Source: CAWCKS01 sp963763485 (GTDB taxonomy: Bacteria > Pseudomonadota > Alphaproteobacteria > Rhizobiales > Xanthobacteraceae). Taken from it: a DNA stretch of 64,000 nucleotides. The DNA is taken from the NCBI GenBank assembly GCA_963763485.1, contig CAVXOW010000006.1:1178001-1242000 (forward strand). Direction: 5' to 3'. Below the pieces are notes generated by a model that did no database searches, was not told the origin of the DNA, and saw nothing but the letters and a program-made list of their open reading frames with translations. Shown piece after piece: positions 45,737 to 54,657 of the stretch; the stretch's first letter is position 1; each line of letters opens with the position of its first letter. Both the position numbers and the translations under genes were made by a program.

Positions 45737-46174
45737 ATAAGCAGACCACCGAGTTCGAACCTATCAATGTCCACTTACCTCTAAATTTGCTGACGTGCAG
45801 GCGCGTTCGCCATTCGCGTCGCGGTGGAGTCTGGTGTCATGCCGTAGAAGCAAGATTTGAACTTACGACCTTCAGGTTATGAGCCTGACGAGTTACCGGG
45901 CTGCTCCACCCCTCGATAACGCGCTGCGCGCCTTTAAGGGGAAACCGATTTCCGCGAAACGGGATGAGTGACCTAACGCACGTTCCGCGCCGTAGCTTTG
46001 TGACAAAAGCAATTTGTGAGCCGCCCCCCTCTGTCAGGAACGAAAACTGGCACGAAACCGGATGGTGGGTTGAAGCGCACTCGACGTTGTTCAGTGCGCG
46101 TTTCGATCCTGACTCCGTCACCCAAGGGTTGTCGTCACATCGGACGTCGACCATAATCTTCTAGTGTCCCAGCA
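45737..46174. other. Intergenic stretch with a decayed tRNA-like gene
   Basis: Apart from the tRNA-fMet-like sequence at 45843-45915, no gene is supported in these 438 bases. It forms the left flank of the AAA/protease operon. Confidence 0.6.
45843..45915 (-). pseudogene. Decayed tRNA-fMet(CAU)-like gene
   Basis: On the minus strand the central part is nearly canonical: D-arm tggagcagcccggtaactcg, anticodon arm tcagg-ctcataa-cctga with anticodon CAT, variable aggtc, and T-arm gtaag-ttcaaat-cttgc. The acceptor stem is damaged: cgagggg against ttctacg pairs with one mismatch and three G-U pairs, a D-stem base is changed, and no encoded CCA follows. It is therefore probably a pseudogene or integration scar, not a working initiator tRNA. 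Confidence 0.65.
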
Positions 46175-46786
46175 ATGAATGCCCGAAACATGACTGAGTC
46201 AGAAGCACAACATGACATTTCCGCGGGCGCGCCCGGCGGGCAAGTCCGGCCTCCACGTCAGGAGCCGCCTCGTGGCAAAAAACCTGGCTCTTCCCGGGGC
46301 ACCCTGATCGGAATTGCCGGCGGCCTGGTGATCGCTGGAATAGCCGCCGTCGTCGTATTGCCCAGCCTCGTCGGCGGCAAACCGGCTGCCGTTGGTGAGG
46401 AATCCACTCTGGAAGTGCTTGTACCTGCCGACATCAATGCAGCTCTTCCTACCCTCGATCCGGGAACGTCGAAAGCGGCGGTGGATGACGCAAAGAACTG
46501 CAAGGTGCCGCTGGCATGGGTGACGTTGACGCAACGACCGGGTGGGCATGGTGGCATGGTGCGCATCCGTTCGGGACAATATGTGTCGCCGCCGATCAAG
46601 CTCACCACCACACCTCAACGCGTCGCTGTTCCCTATCCTGCGCCTTATCCCGCGGGCCGTGGAGTTCTTACATTGGTCGGAGAGGCGGACCAGGTGGGGT
46701 TCTACCTGACTCCCGGGGGCGTTCACGACGTCAACGGCACGTATTCCGTTAACGTGAGGTGGCAGGTTCGCAACCCGTGCCCATGA
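46175..46786 (+). CDS. Single-pass membrane protein of the AAA/protease operon, unknown
   Basis: 203 residues, not recognised. A Pro/Arg-rich cytoplasmic N-terminus (about 40 residues) is followed by one membrane span, GTLIGIAGGLVIAGIAAVVVLPSLVGG (about 42-68). The extracytoplasmic domain of about 135 residues ends with VNVRWQVRNPCP. The outer domain contains beta-rich stretches (MVRIRSGQYVSPPIKLTTTPQRV) and two Cys. The next gene on the same strand begins 46 bases later. It may be a partner or substrate of the AAA/protease. The start could also be the ATG at 46190. Confidence 0.7.
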   Translation: MNARNMTESEAQHDISAGAPGGQVRPPRQEPPRGKKPGSSRGTLIGIAGGLVIAGIAAVVVLPSLVGGKPAAVGEESTLEVLVPADINAALPTLDPGTSKAAVDDAKNCKVPLAWVTLTQRPGGHGGMVRIRSGQYVSPPIKLTTTPQRVAVPYPAPYPAGRGVLTLVGEADQVGFYLTPGGVHDVNGTYSVNVRWQVRNPCP

Positions 46787-46832
46787 ATGAGCAAATGGGT
46801 GAACTCGACGCCCTGATCGGGAATTGCCGGCA

Positions 46833-47162
46833 ATGAAAAATTTCTTCCGCAACCATCCCATGGTCGGCATGTGCATCGCCATGCTTGTGGCCGCGATCGC
46901 CACCCAATGGATCCTCAATCCGAGATCCGGTCCGTTGAGCGCACTGACATGGGCGAACTCGCTCACGATCGGTGCCGTGCTTTTGATCATGATGGCCGGG
47001 TTCGCACTGACCTACGTGGCGATGCGGCTCGGCAGCGACCCCACCGGATTCGGATTGGTCCCCGTTGGGGAGGGCTATACGCCCGGGCGTCGGCTGAACG
47101 CGGACTTCTGGCCGTGTCTGTCCGCAGCGCCGACGAGGTGCTTGACGAACTCGACCAGATGA
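46833..47162 (+). CDS. N-terminal membrane anchor of the AAA/protease protein (probably split by a frame break)
   Basis: 109 residues with two membrane spans (VGMCIAMLVAAIATQWIL, about 13-30, and NSLTIGAVLLIMMAGFALTYVAM, about 44-66). These are followed by GRRLNADF, after which the frame runs out of sense. In the next frame AVSVRSADEVLDELDQMIG begins at the same point. The junction parallels the linker before the second AAA module (GRRLKVEAT...LDQALDRLEEMVG). One missing C near 47104-47108 would join both into one protein of about 896 residues. As read it is a separate small membrane protein overlapping the AAA gene. Confidence 0.7.
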   Translation: MKNFFRNHPMVGMCIAMLVAAIATQWILNPRSGPLSALTWANSLTIGAVLLIMMAGFALTYVAMRLGSDPTGFGLVPVGEGYTPGRRLNADFWPCLSAAPTRCLTNSTR

Positions 47163-49522
47163 TCGGGCTCAGCTCCGTCAAGGAGGAGGTCAACAAGCTG
47201 CTGGCCGGCATCGAAGTCGAGCGCAAGCGCCGTGAACAGGGATTGCCCGTGGCGAAGGTGAGCCGGCACATGGTGTTCACCGGGCCGGCCGGCGTCGGCA
47301 AGACCGAGATCGCGCGCGCCCTGGGGGAGATCTATCGTTCACTCAAAGTGCTGCGAAAAGGACACGTGGTGGAGGTGCAGCGCGCCGATCTGGTCGCAGG
47401 TTATATCGGGCAGACTGCCATGAAGACGCTGGACAAGTGCAAAGAGGCGCTCGACGGCATCCTCTTCGTCGATGAAGCCTACTCGCTGGCGGGCGAAGGC
47501 AAGGATTTCGGCCACGAGGCAATCGCGACCTTGATGAAGTTCATGGAAGACAACCGCGACCGCATCATGGTGATCGCCGCCGGATACCCCAATGAAATGC
47601 GGCGTTTCATCGCCACGAATCCGGGCCTGGCAAGCCGCTTCAACAGGACCATCGAATTCCCGGCCTATGAGCCAAAAGAGCTGGCTGCGATCTTGCGATT
47701 GATGGCCAAGCGACAACGCGCGGAGTTGCCCGACGTACTTGAGCAAAGCCTGGTCCCCTGGATCGAATCCCAGTGGAGAAGCGAGGGCTGGGGCAACGCT
47801 CGCGAGATGCGCACCCTTCTTGATAAGGCGGGCGAAGCCCAGTCCTTGCGCGTGGCCGTCGACCCGACCGCCGATATATCCAGGATCGAGATGGTCGATT
47901 TCGAAAGTGTAGGTGTGTCTTTGGTGCGCACGCGCGTTCCGCCGCGGGCGCCTCCGCCCGTGCCGACCATACCGACTCCGGCTCCGATCGTCGTTCAACA
48001 CTCGTCGGTACCTTCTTCGCCTGACCATTTCGCGCCACGCTCCGGGCGCAGGCTGAAAGTTGAGGCTACCATCCCCCCTGAACGCACGCTCGATCAGGCG
48101 CTGGACCGCCTCGAAGAGATGGTCGGGCTGAAGCCGGTCAAGGAGGAGGTGAACAAGCTTATGTCGGGGCTTGAAGTCGAGCGCTCGCGCCGCGAGCAGG
48201 GGCTCGTCATCGCGCCCATCAGCCGGCACATGGTATTTACCGGCCCGTCCGGAGTGGGGAAGACCGAGGTCGCGCGCGCACTCGGCGAGATCTATCGCTC
48301 ACTCACCGTGCTGCGAAAAGGCCATTTGGTCGAGACTGACCGCTCGGGTCTGGTCGCGGGGTATATCGGCCAAACCGCACCCAAGACGCTCGACAAATGC
48401 AGGGAAGCGCTCGACGGCATCCTGTTCATCGATGAAGCATATTCGCTTGCCCGACCGGGTAACGATTTCGGCCAGGAGGCAATCGATACGTTGCTCAAAT
48501 TCATGGAGGACAACCGCGACCGCATCGTCGTGATTGTCGCGGGTTACCCGAATGAAATGCAACGCTTCATCAATAGCAATCCCGGCCTCTCCAGCCGCTT
48601 TACCAAGACGATCGAGTTTCCGCCCTATGCTGCAAACGAGCTCGCCGCCATCCTGCGGGTGATGGCAAAACGACAAAACTTCGTATTGCCGGATCATCTC
48701 GAGTCCAGCCTCGATCCGTGGATGAAGGTGGGCATGCGCAACAGGTCTTGGGGCCAGGCGCGCGAGATGCGAACGTTGCTTGAGCGCGCCCGCGAGGCCC
48801 AGGCCACGCGCATTGCGCACGACCCCTCGGGGGACGTGCGTCAGCTCGCCATGGCGGATATTGATGCGGCCATCCAGATTTCCGGATATCGCGAGACCGT
48901 GCCGGAGAAGATCAGCGATACCCTCGTCAAGATTCCCGCGCTCCCTCACTCGGTCACCCCGCTGTCGGAGGGGACATCCGCTCTGCAGGCCGCCGTTGTC
49001 ACGGTCAAGATTGAAGGTGCTCACGGCAGCGGCTTTTTCATCTCCAGGGATGGATATCTTCTGACCAACCACCACGTGGTCACGGAGAACAAATTCGTGA
49101 CGGTTAAGCTTACGACGGGCCGTCAACTCCCTGGCGAAGTGGTGCGAACGAACAAGACGAGAGACATCGCCCTGGTCAAAGTGAATGAATCGGGAATGAC
49201 GGCGCTACCGCTGCGGCTTGACCTTCCTGAGGTCGCCTCCGAGGTTTATGCGGCAGGGACACCGCGCGATGAGAAATATTCGACGACCATCACCAAAGGC
49301 ATCGTCAGCGCCTATCGCACGGAAAACGATCTTTCACTCCTGCAAAGTGACACTGCCATTCATCCCGGCAACAGCGGGGGACCCATGGTGGACCGGTTCG
49401 GCAATGTTGTCGCTGTAAGCGTTTCCGGATTTGCCATCTCGGGGGTGAGCACAAGCATCAATTTCTTCATCCCGATCGCGGATGCGCTCAAGTTCCTCGC
49501 CGTCGAGCAGGACGTGGCATAG
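47114..49522 (+). CDS. Double CbbX/SpoVK-type AAA+ ATPase fused to an HtrA-like serine protease
   Basis: 802 residues from a GTG at 47114; probably the continuation of the membrane anchor before it. AAA module 1 has Walker A GPAGVGKT (57-64) and Walker B ILFVDEAYSL (near 116-125). After a Pro-rich linker (about 275-330), module 2 repeats the same architecture with Walker A GPSGVGKT (377-384) and Walker B ILFIDEAYSL (near 436). The modules are about 70% alike by eye and recall CbbX, SpoVK and EccA N-terminal ATPases. The C-terminal 190 residues are a trypsin/HtrA fold with His654 in LTNHHVV, Asp684 in RDIALVKV and Ser754 in GNSGGPMVD; no PDZ follows. ATP-dependent remodelling coupled to proteolysis at the membrane is inferred. 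Confidence 0.88.
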   Translation: MSVRSADEVLDELDQMIGLSSVKEEVNKLLAGIEVERKRREQGLPVAKVSRHMVFTGPAGVGKTEIARALGEIYRSLKVLRKGHVVEVQRADLVAGYIGQTAMKTLDKCKEALDGILFVDEAYSLAGEGKDFGHEAIATLMKFMEDNRDRIMVIAAGYPNEMRRFIATNPGLASRFNRTIEFPAYEPKELAAILRLMAKRQRAELPDVLEQSLVPWIESQWRSEGWGNAREMRTLLDKAGEAQSLRVAVDPTADISRIEMVDFESVGVSLVRTRVPPRAPPPVPTIPTPAPIVVQHSSVPSSPDHFAPRSGRRLKVEATIPPERTLDQALDRLEEMVGLKPVKEEVNKLMSGLEVERSRREQGLVIAPISRHMVFTGPSGVGKTEVARALGEIYRSLTVLRKGHLVETDRSGLVAGYIGQTAPKTLDKCREALDGILFIDEAYSLARPGNDFGQEAIDTLLKFMEDNRDRIVVIVAGYPNEMQRFINSNPGLSSRFTKTIEFPPYAANELAAILRVMAKRQNFVLPDHLESSLDPWMKVGMRNRSWGQAREMRTLLERAREAQATRIAHDPSGDVRQLAMADIDAAIQISGYRETVPEKISDTLVKIPALPHSVTPLSEGTSALQAAVVTVKIEGAHGSGFFISRDGYLLTNHHVVTENKFVTVKLTTGRQLPGEVVRTNKTRDIALVKVNESGMTALPLRLDLPEVASEVYAAGTPRDEKYSTTITKGIVSAYRTENDLSLLQSDTAIHPGNSGGPMVDRFGNVVAVSVSGFAISGVSTSINFFIPIADALKFLAVEQDVA

Positions 49523-49572
49523 TCGTAAACGAAGCAGTCGGTCCCGGGATGGTATTGGAGCGGACAAACTCG

Positions 49573-50949
49573 ATGACAGCGATCGGCCGAACAGCGGCCT
49601 TGCATATCGCGTTCTGGCAGTACGATCCGTTGTACCGTCGCGCGTGGTTTGTCTGGCCGCAGGTGACAGCAATCCTTCTCGCGGGTTGGCTTCTTGTGGG
49701 TCTTCCTCAGGCAGCAGTTCCGGTGGGCAATTGGGCAAAGCCTGCCGATTGCACCAGCGCGTCGACCCCGGGCTGCGCAGCAACCCGGCGCGCCGTATAT
49801 TCCTGGGACGAAGAGGTCAGCAGACCCACTATCGCCAATCAGATCACGGTCAACGTTGACCGGTCGACCTTTCGAAATTCTGCCGCAGACGACCAGCCGA
49901 AACTCGCGGCAGCGCTCGGGGCCTATTATCGCTACGATTGGTCGAAGGCGATCGATATCCTGAAATCGGCGACCGCGAGCGACCCGAACGTTCAGTTCGT
50001 CACGGCGCTTGCGCTGCTGGTACCAAATTCGACCGACCAGGCGCGTGACGCGGAAGCGTTGCTGCGCGCAGCGGCTGCCGGGGGACATCGTCAGGCTGGC
50101 AGCGTGCTCGGGCGTATCCTCTTCGCGGGCGCGGGCGGCGTGCCGAAGGATGAGACGGCGGGACGGAAGTTGATCGATGACGCGGTGGCGGCTGGAGAGC
50201 CGTACGCGATGCGGCTGGCTGCTGCCGGATACGTCAGCGGCGAACTTGGCGGCACGTACGATACCGTCAAGGCGGTCGATCTCCTGCGCAGGGCGGCAGA
50301 TAATGGCGAACTCATCGCCATGGCGCAACTTGCATACTGCATCGATACCGGGCGAGGCGGCCTTACCCGCGACGCCGCGAAGACGGTCGACTATTTGCGA
50401 CGCGCGGCGGATGCAGGGTTTGAGGGGGCCCAGATCACACTCGCGCGGTGGTTCAGAGACCGATATGGCGATCGAGAAAGCGAGGATTTGCCGGAATCGA
50501 TCAAGTGGTACGAGCGGTCCTATCACCAAGGTCACTCGGTTTTCGCTGTCGCAGAACTCGCTTATGTCCACAGATATGCGCGGGAGGCGCCGTGGTTCGA
50601 CACCAAGCGCTCGTTTGAATTACTCCAGCTCTGCGCGCCTTACAGAAATGCCTTTTGCCATTATTGGCTTGCTCGTGCCTACCATGATGGTGCCGGAACA
50701 GCGCAAGACTACACCAAGGCCTACGCTTACTACACGGTTGCGAAAGAACTCGGGCGGCAAGATGCCAACCTTCAGAAACTCGATGATTTCCTCCAACCTG
50801 CCATCAAGACCAGCGCAGTGGAGCTGGCCAAGAGCATTTCGGCGGGCCTCAAACCGGTACCACGCGTGATCCGGCTACAAACGGCGGACACTGAGACCGC
50901 AGGCCCATCTCCGTGGCCGGACCCCATCCCGCGACCGGCATCACCTTGA
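49573..50949 (+). CDS. Membrane-anchored Sel1-repeat protein
   Basis: 458 residues (start at 49573; an ATG at 49549 is also in frame). A cytoplasmic N-terminus with WQYDPLYRRAWFVWP precedes one membrane span, VTAILLAGWLLVGLPQAAVP (about 30-50). Then follow Sel1/TPR-like helical pairs: DAEALLRAAAAGGHRQAGSVLGRILFAG, AVDLLRRAADNGELIAMAQLAYCID and TVDYLRRAADAGFEGAQITLARWF, with more degenerate ones to about residue 400. A Pro-rich tail ends the protein. Sel1 repeats bind partner proteins. It follows the AAA/protease gene by 50 bases and is likely co-transcribed, so it is a candidate adaptor or substrate receptor. Confidence 0.85.
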   Translation: MTAIGRTAALHIAFWQYDPLYRRAWFVWPQVTAILLAGWLLVGLPQAAVPVGNWAKPADCTSASTPGCAATRRAVYSWDEEVSRPTIANQITVNVDRSTFRNSAADDQPKLAAALGAYYRYDWSKAIDILKSATASDPNVQFVTALALLVPNSTDQARDAEALLRAAAAGGHRQAGSVLGRILFAGAGGVPKDETAGRKLIDDAVAAGEPYAMRLAAAGYVSGELGGTYDTVKAVDLLRRAADNGELIAMAQLAYCIDTGRGGLTRDAAKTVDYLRRAADAGFEGAQITLARWFRDRYGDRESEDLPESIKWYERSYHQGHSVFAVAELAYVHRYAREAPWFDTKRSFELLQLCAPYRNAFCHYWLARAYHDGAGTAQDYTKAYAYYTVAKELGRQDANLQKLDDFLQPAIKTSAVELAKSISAGLKPVPRVIRLQTADTETAGPSPWPDPIPRPASP

Positions 50950-50989
50950 TCCGCCAACTAATAGTCTTGCTGGCTCGTAACTATTCAAG

Positions 50990-51175
50990 CGTGCGAAGCG
51001 TGGGATGGATTTAATTTAGTCCATCGTCCGGTAGCCGAGCGCGCTGAGCATGATGCGTCATTGTCTCCAGACGGTTCAGAGCCCGGACTGATGATAGAAG
51101 ATCTCGCGGCACGCTCCTACCGTGCGGCCAAGGTAGCGCCAACGACAGCGAAGAGCCTTGGCTTTCAGCGCCTTT
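50990..51175 (-). pseudogene. Possible relic of a transposase C-terminus
   Basis: Minus-strand pieces CREIFYHQSGL and MLSALGYRTMD in one frame with two stops, and NRLETMTHHAQ in another, resemble the last 40 residues of IS3/IS481-type transposases, which often end E-I-F-Y...ALGYRTP. Heavily decayed; assignment is tentative. Confidence 0.3.
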
Positions 51176-51188
51176 AAGGTCCGCTCCG

Positions 51189-52757
51189 GGTCTTGGTCGT
51201 GTAAAAACGCCTTGAAGGCGACGTCGATTTTCGAAGTCAAACCGGTTCGGTTTCAGGCAGCGATAGCGGCGATCAGCGGCTTGATACCGACGATATTTAT
51301 AACTCGGGTCAGATTATAGGCTAGAACAGAAAGGGCCATTTCAGCCGCTACCTTTGGGAGCGTTTTGGTCAGGAAGTGTGTCGCGCCCATGCGCGCCTTC
51401 ATCGTCCCGAACGGGTGCTCGACGGTCTCGCGACGTTGGCGCATCGCGAGCGGGTTCGCATCAAGGCGCTGCTGCACGGCATCGAGCAGGTGCTCGTGCT
51501 CCCATCGCGTGATCCGCCGCTCTGGCCCGGTCGTGCACTGGGATTTGAGCGAACAATTTTGACAGGCGTTGGTCCAGTAGCGCCGCAGCATCTTGCCGGC
51601 TTCTTCGTTTGTATAGCGATATGGCAACCGCTCTCCAGCCGGACAACGATAGGCGTCTTCCTCCGGCAAATAGACAAAGTCTTGCTTACCGAAGCGTCCG
51701 TCTGACTTGGCGCCCGAAGTCATCGGCTTGGGCAGCGTGACCGTGATGCCGGCCTCGTGGCAGGCGAGGATCTCCGAGCTGCTGAAGTAGCCGCGATCGG
51801 CAACGGCCTCGAGCGTCTCGGTCTTCAGAACAGCTTTCGCCTGCCTGGCCATATTGGCCAGTTGAGCCCGATCTGAGCCGCTGTTCGTCACCTCATGCGT
51901 CACAATCAGATGATGTTCAGTGTCGACGGCGACCTGTACGTTGTAGCCGACCACGCCCGAGCCGCGGCCGCTGGTTGCCATCGAGCGGCTGTCGGGATCA
52001 GTCAGAGAGATTTGTTGGTCAGGGGAAGCCAGCATCTGCTTCTCGTAGACAGCAAGCTTGCCCATTTCCTCCTTCAGTTTTGTGAGCTTCTCATTGAGCC
52101 TCGTCACCTTCGCGGCCAGCGCCTCCGTCGGCTCGTGCCGATCAGCGGTATCGAGTTGGCTCAGATAGCGCGCAACGCTCTCCTCCAGTTGGGCACGCCG
52201 CCGTTCCACCTTCGCCCGCGTGAAGTTCTTGTCCCGGTTGTTAACCGCTTTGAACTTGCTCCCATCGATGGCAACGTTCGCCGTCGCCAGAAGCCCCATC
52301 TCGCGGCAGAGTTCGACGAAGCGCGCACAGACCTTGCGCAGCGCCAGGCTATTGTCTTTGCGGAAGTCCGCGACCGTCTTGTGATCAGGTGCGAGCCGAC
52401 CCAGCAGCCACATCACCTCGACATTGCGTCCGGCCTCTCGCTCCAGCCGCCGGCTCGACTGCACCCGGTTCAGATAGCCGTAAATGTAAAGCTTCAAGAG
52501 GACCGAAGGATGGTACGACGGCCGACCAGTTGCCGCCGGCTCAACCCCCTCGAAACTCATCTCGGTCAAATCGAGTGCATCGACAAACACGTCGATCACG
52601 CGAACGGGGTTGCTCTCGTCAATGAAATCATCAAGGCATTCGGGCAACAGCGTCCATTGTCCACGATCCGCCTCTTCAACAAAGCGCCTCATCATTCCCT
52701 CGCAGAATCAATAGAGAAATCATAACCGCTGCTCTGCGTTTTCACACAACCAGGGTC
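51189..52757 (-). mobile_element. IS1182-family insertion sequence (element A)
   Basis: About 1569 bp with terminal inverted repeats ggtcttggtcgtgtaaaaacgc (51189-51210) and gcgttttcacacaaccagggtc (52736-52757). It carries one intact transposase. It is a near-identical direct repeat of element B at 60220-61786. Sequence similarity with B and the MITE continues outside the right repeat for 25-50 bases, so the true end may lie further out. Confidence 0.85.
51253..52695 (-). CDS. IS1182-family transposase (element A)
   Basis: 480 residues, intact. N-terminal DUF772-type part (GRPSYHPSVLLKLYIYGYLNRVQSSRRLEREAGRN), Asp in NVAIDGSKFKAVN, Asp in AVADRGYFS, Cys cluster CQNCSLKSQCTTG and the C-terminal ETVEHPFGTMKARMG with the catalytic Glu. 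About a dozen residues differ from the element B copy (about 97% identity by eye), indicating recent duplication. Confidence 0.93.
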   Translation of the reverse strand: MMRRFVEEADRGQWTLLPECLDDFIDESNPVRVIDVFVDALDLTEMSFEGVEPAATGRPSYHPSVLLKLYIYGYLNRVQSSRRLEREAGRNVEVMWLLGRLAPDHKTVADFRKDNSLALRKVCARFVELCREMGLLATANVAIDGSKFKAVNNRDKNFTRAKVERRRAQLEESVARYLSQLDTADRHEPTEALAAKVTRLNEKLTKLKEEMGKLAVYEKQMLASPDQQISLTDPDSRSMATSGRGSGVVGYNVQVAVDTEHHLIVTHEVTNSGSDRAQLANMARQAKAVLKTETLEAVADRGYFSSSEILACHEAGITVTLPKPMTSGAKSDGRFGKQDFVYLPEEDAYRCPAGERLPYRYTNEEAGKMLRRYWTNACQNCSLKSQCTTGPERRITRWEHEHLLDAVQQRLDANPLAMRQRRETVEHPFGTMKARMGATHFLTKTLPKVAAEMALSVLAYNLTRVINIVGIKPLIAAIAA

Positions 52758-52804
52758 AAAAGCGGAAAGGCTCGCAGCGAGCAAATCTGGTCCGCTTCGC
52801 CCTC

Positions 52805-54391
52805 GATTGTGTTGCAAAACTTGGTTGCGCTGACCGGCGGGCTATTTTTTGCGCCCTTGCTCCGCTGTTCCGTTGAGGATTAGCGGTACTAACGCTTGGC
52901 GGAGGCCTAAGCCGGACAGGTAACTGCGAACGGTGGGGCGCGACCAAGCAACTTGACGAGCCGCTTCAGGTTCTGCGCGGTTGCGGTGAGCAGCACCTCA
53001 TCCCTGGCGCCGCTCAGGCCTCGCAGTCGAAGGCGATCGAGCCTGAGGATACGCTTCATGTGCGCGAATCGCATCTCGACCTTCTTGCGCTCGCGGCGCG
53101 ACTGCTGAAAAGCTTCCGTATCGGCCAACGCGCGGACACGGTCACGCACATCTTCGTTGAGGTCACGGGTGATTTTGCGCACGATCGCCGTCGTGCACTT
53201 CGGCTTTAGAGAACACTGCGAGCAATCGCTCTTGCTGGCCCTGTAGTAAACGATGTGGCCTTGATCGATGTTGCCGGTGCTGGTGAGTTCTGCGCCACCC
53301 GGACAGGTGTAGATGTTGCGCTCCCGATCGAAGACGAAGTCAGCCCGGCTGAAAGTGCCATCTTGGCGCGCCGACTTGTCCCACACCGGTACGTGAGGTG
53401 TGATGTTGCGATCCACCAGCCATTTGAGCAGCCTGACCGCACCATAAGCCGTATCGCCCGCGAGCCTCAGGGGCCGCAGATCGAAGCGGCGCGCAACACG
53501 CTCCACCATGGTCTGGGTGACGGCAATCTCCACGGCTCGGTTCGCACGAGTGCCCACGGCATCGAGGATGATCCCGGCCTTGTTGTCGATCAGGTAGTTG
53601 GCGTCGTAGGCAAAGAACGGGTCGACGCCCGGCCTGGCAACCCACGTTGCCTGCGGATCGGTGAGCGAGACTTCTTTGGGAGGCTTGCGTCGACGGCCAC
53701 CTTCGCCTGAGCCGCCACCGTCTTCATCATGATCTTCATCGCCACGGGCGGCATCGAGGGATGCGAGGTACTCGCGAACCGCATGGGATGCCTGCTCTGC
53801 CTTCGGCCATGCAATCGGCTGGTCGCCGGGGACTCGCTTCTTCTTATCTACATCCGCCTTGATCAAGCTCGCATCGATCGAGAACGCTTCGCCTCCAACG
53901 AGCCCGGCGGCAATACACCTTGCCACGACTTCCTCGAAAACTCGCCGCAAGGCATCGCTCTCTCGGAAGCGTTCGGATCGCGCACGGCAGAACACAGAAT
54001 GATCGGGGATCCGGTCCTCAATGCCGAGCTTGCAAAACCACCTGTAGGCCAGGTTGACCTGGACTTCAGCGCAAAGCCGGCGCTCCGAGCGCAGTGCAAA
54101 CACGTAGCCGACAATCAGCATCCGGATCATCAGCACCGGATCAATCGAAGGCCGACCCGTGTGTGAGTAATAAGGCGCCAACTCTCGGTGCACCCAGCTC
54201 AGGTCAAGCAAACTGTCGATCTGCCGCACCAGATGATCGGGTGGAACGACCGCGTCGAGATCAAACGCATAAAAGAATTGGCCCTGACTGTTCCCACGCC
54301 GACCCATCATGAGCCGCTCCCGCCGATGCTCTTTGCAACCGACGGAATCACGGTTGGCGAGTCGCCTCAATCAGTGTTTTGCAACACAATC
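52805..54391 (-). mobile_element. IS1182-family insertion sequence (element C)
   Basis: 1587 bp with perfect 16-bp terminal inverted repeats gattgtgttgcaaaac (52805-52820) and gttttgcaacacaatc (54376-54391). It contains one intact transposase, similar in type to element E and different from A and B. Homology of the A right flank to the MITE right flank stops exactly at 52804/52805, so C inserted into that shared sequence. Confidence 0.88.
52907..54310 (-). CDS. IS1182-family transposase (element C)
   Basis: 467 residues from the ATG at 54310; a longer frame to 54370 is open. Contains HTGRPSIDPVLMIRMLIVGYVFALRSERRLCAEV, YRWFCKLGIEDRIPDHSVFCRARSE, Asp in SIDASLIKAD, LAGDTAYGAV and ERKKVEMRFAHMKRIL with the catalytic Glu. 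An insertion of charged residues (GDEDHDEDGGGSGEGGRRRK) distinguishes it from element E. Frame intact. Confidence 0.92.
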   Translation of the reverse strand: MMGRRGNSQGQFFYAFDLDAVVPPDHLVRQIDSLLDLSWVHRELAPYYSHTGRPSIDPVLMIRMLIVGYVFALRSERRLCAEVQVNLAYRWFCKLGIEDRIPDHSVFCRARSERFRESDALRRVFEEVVARCIAAGLVGGEAFSIDASLIKADVDKKKRVPGDQPIAWPKAEQASHAVREYLASLDAARGDEDHDEDGGGSGEGGRRRKPPKEVSLTDPQATWVARPGVDPFFAYDANYLIDNKAGIILDAVGTRANRAVEIAVTQTMVERVARRFDLRPLRLAGDTAYGAVRLLKWLVDRNITPHVPVWDKSARQDGTFSRADFVFDRERNIYTCPGGAELTSTGNIDQGHIVYYRASKSDCSQCSLKPKCTTAIVRKITRDLNEDVRDRVRALADTEAFQQSRRERKKVEMRFAHMKRILRLDRLRLRGLSGARDEVLLTATAQNLKRLVKLLGRAPPFAVTCPA

Positions 54392-54657
54392 AAGCTCAAA
54401 AGCGGACGTCAGCAAAAGCACCTTCATATGTCGGCTAAGTGCCGCCACAAGGAAACTCATGCGCTGCAACGATCTGATTGCCTTGTAGGCGGTGGCGCAG
54501 CCGCGGCGTAACTGCCGAGACGCATCGCGGGATCTTATGTTCCTTGCGGGACACCCTGATTGTTCCTGGCGGAACAGCGTCCGCCACGACCACAAGACAC
54601 AATCGCCTCATTCACCCGGGCGCTGGTGGCGCTCGCACCCGATCTGAGGAGGCGTCC

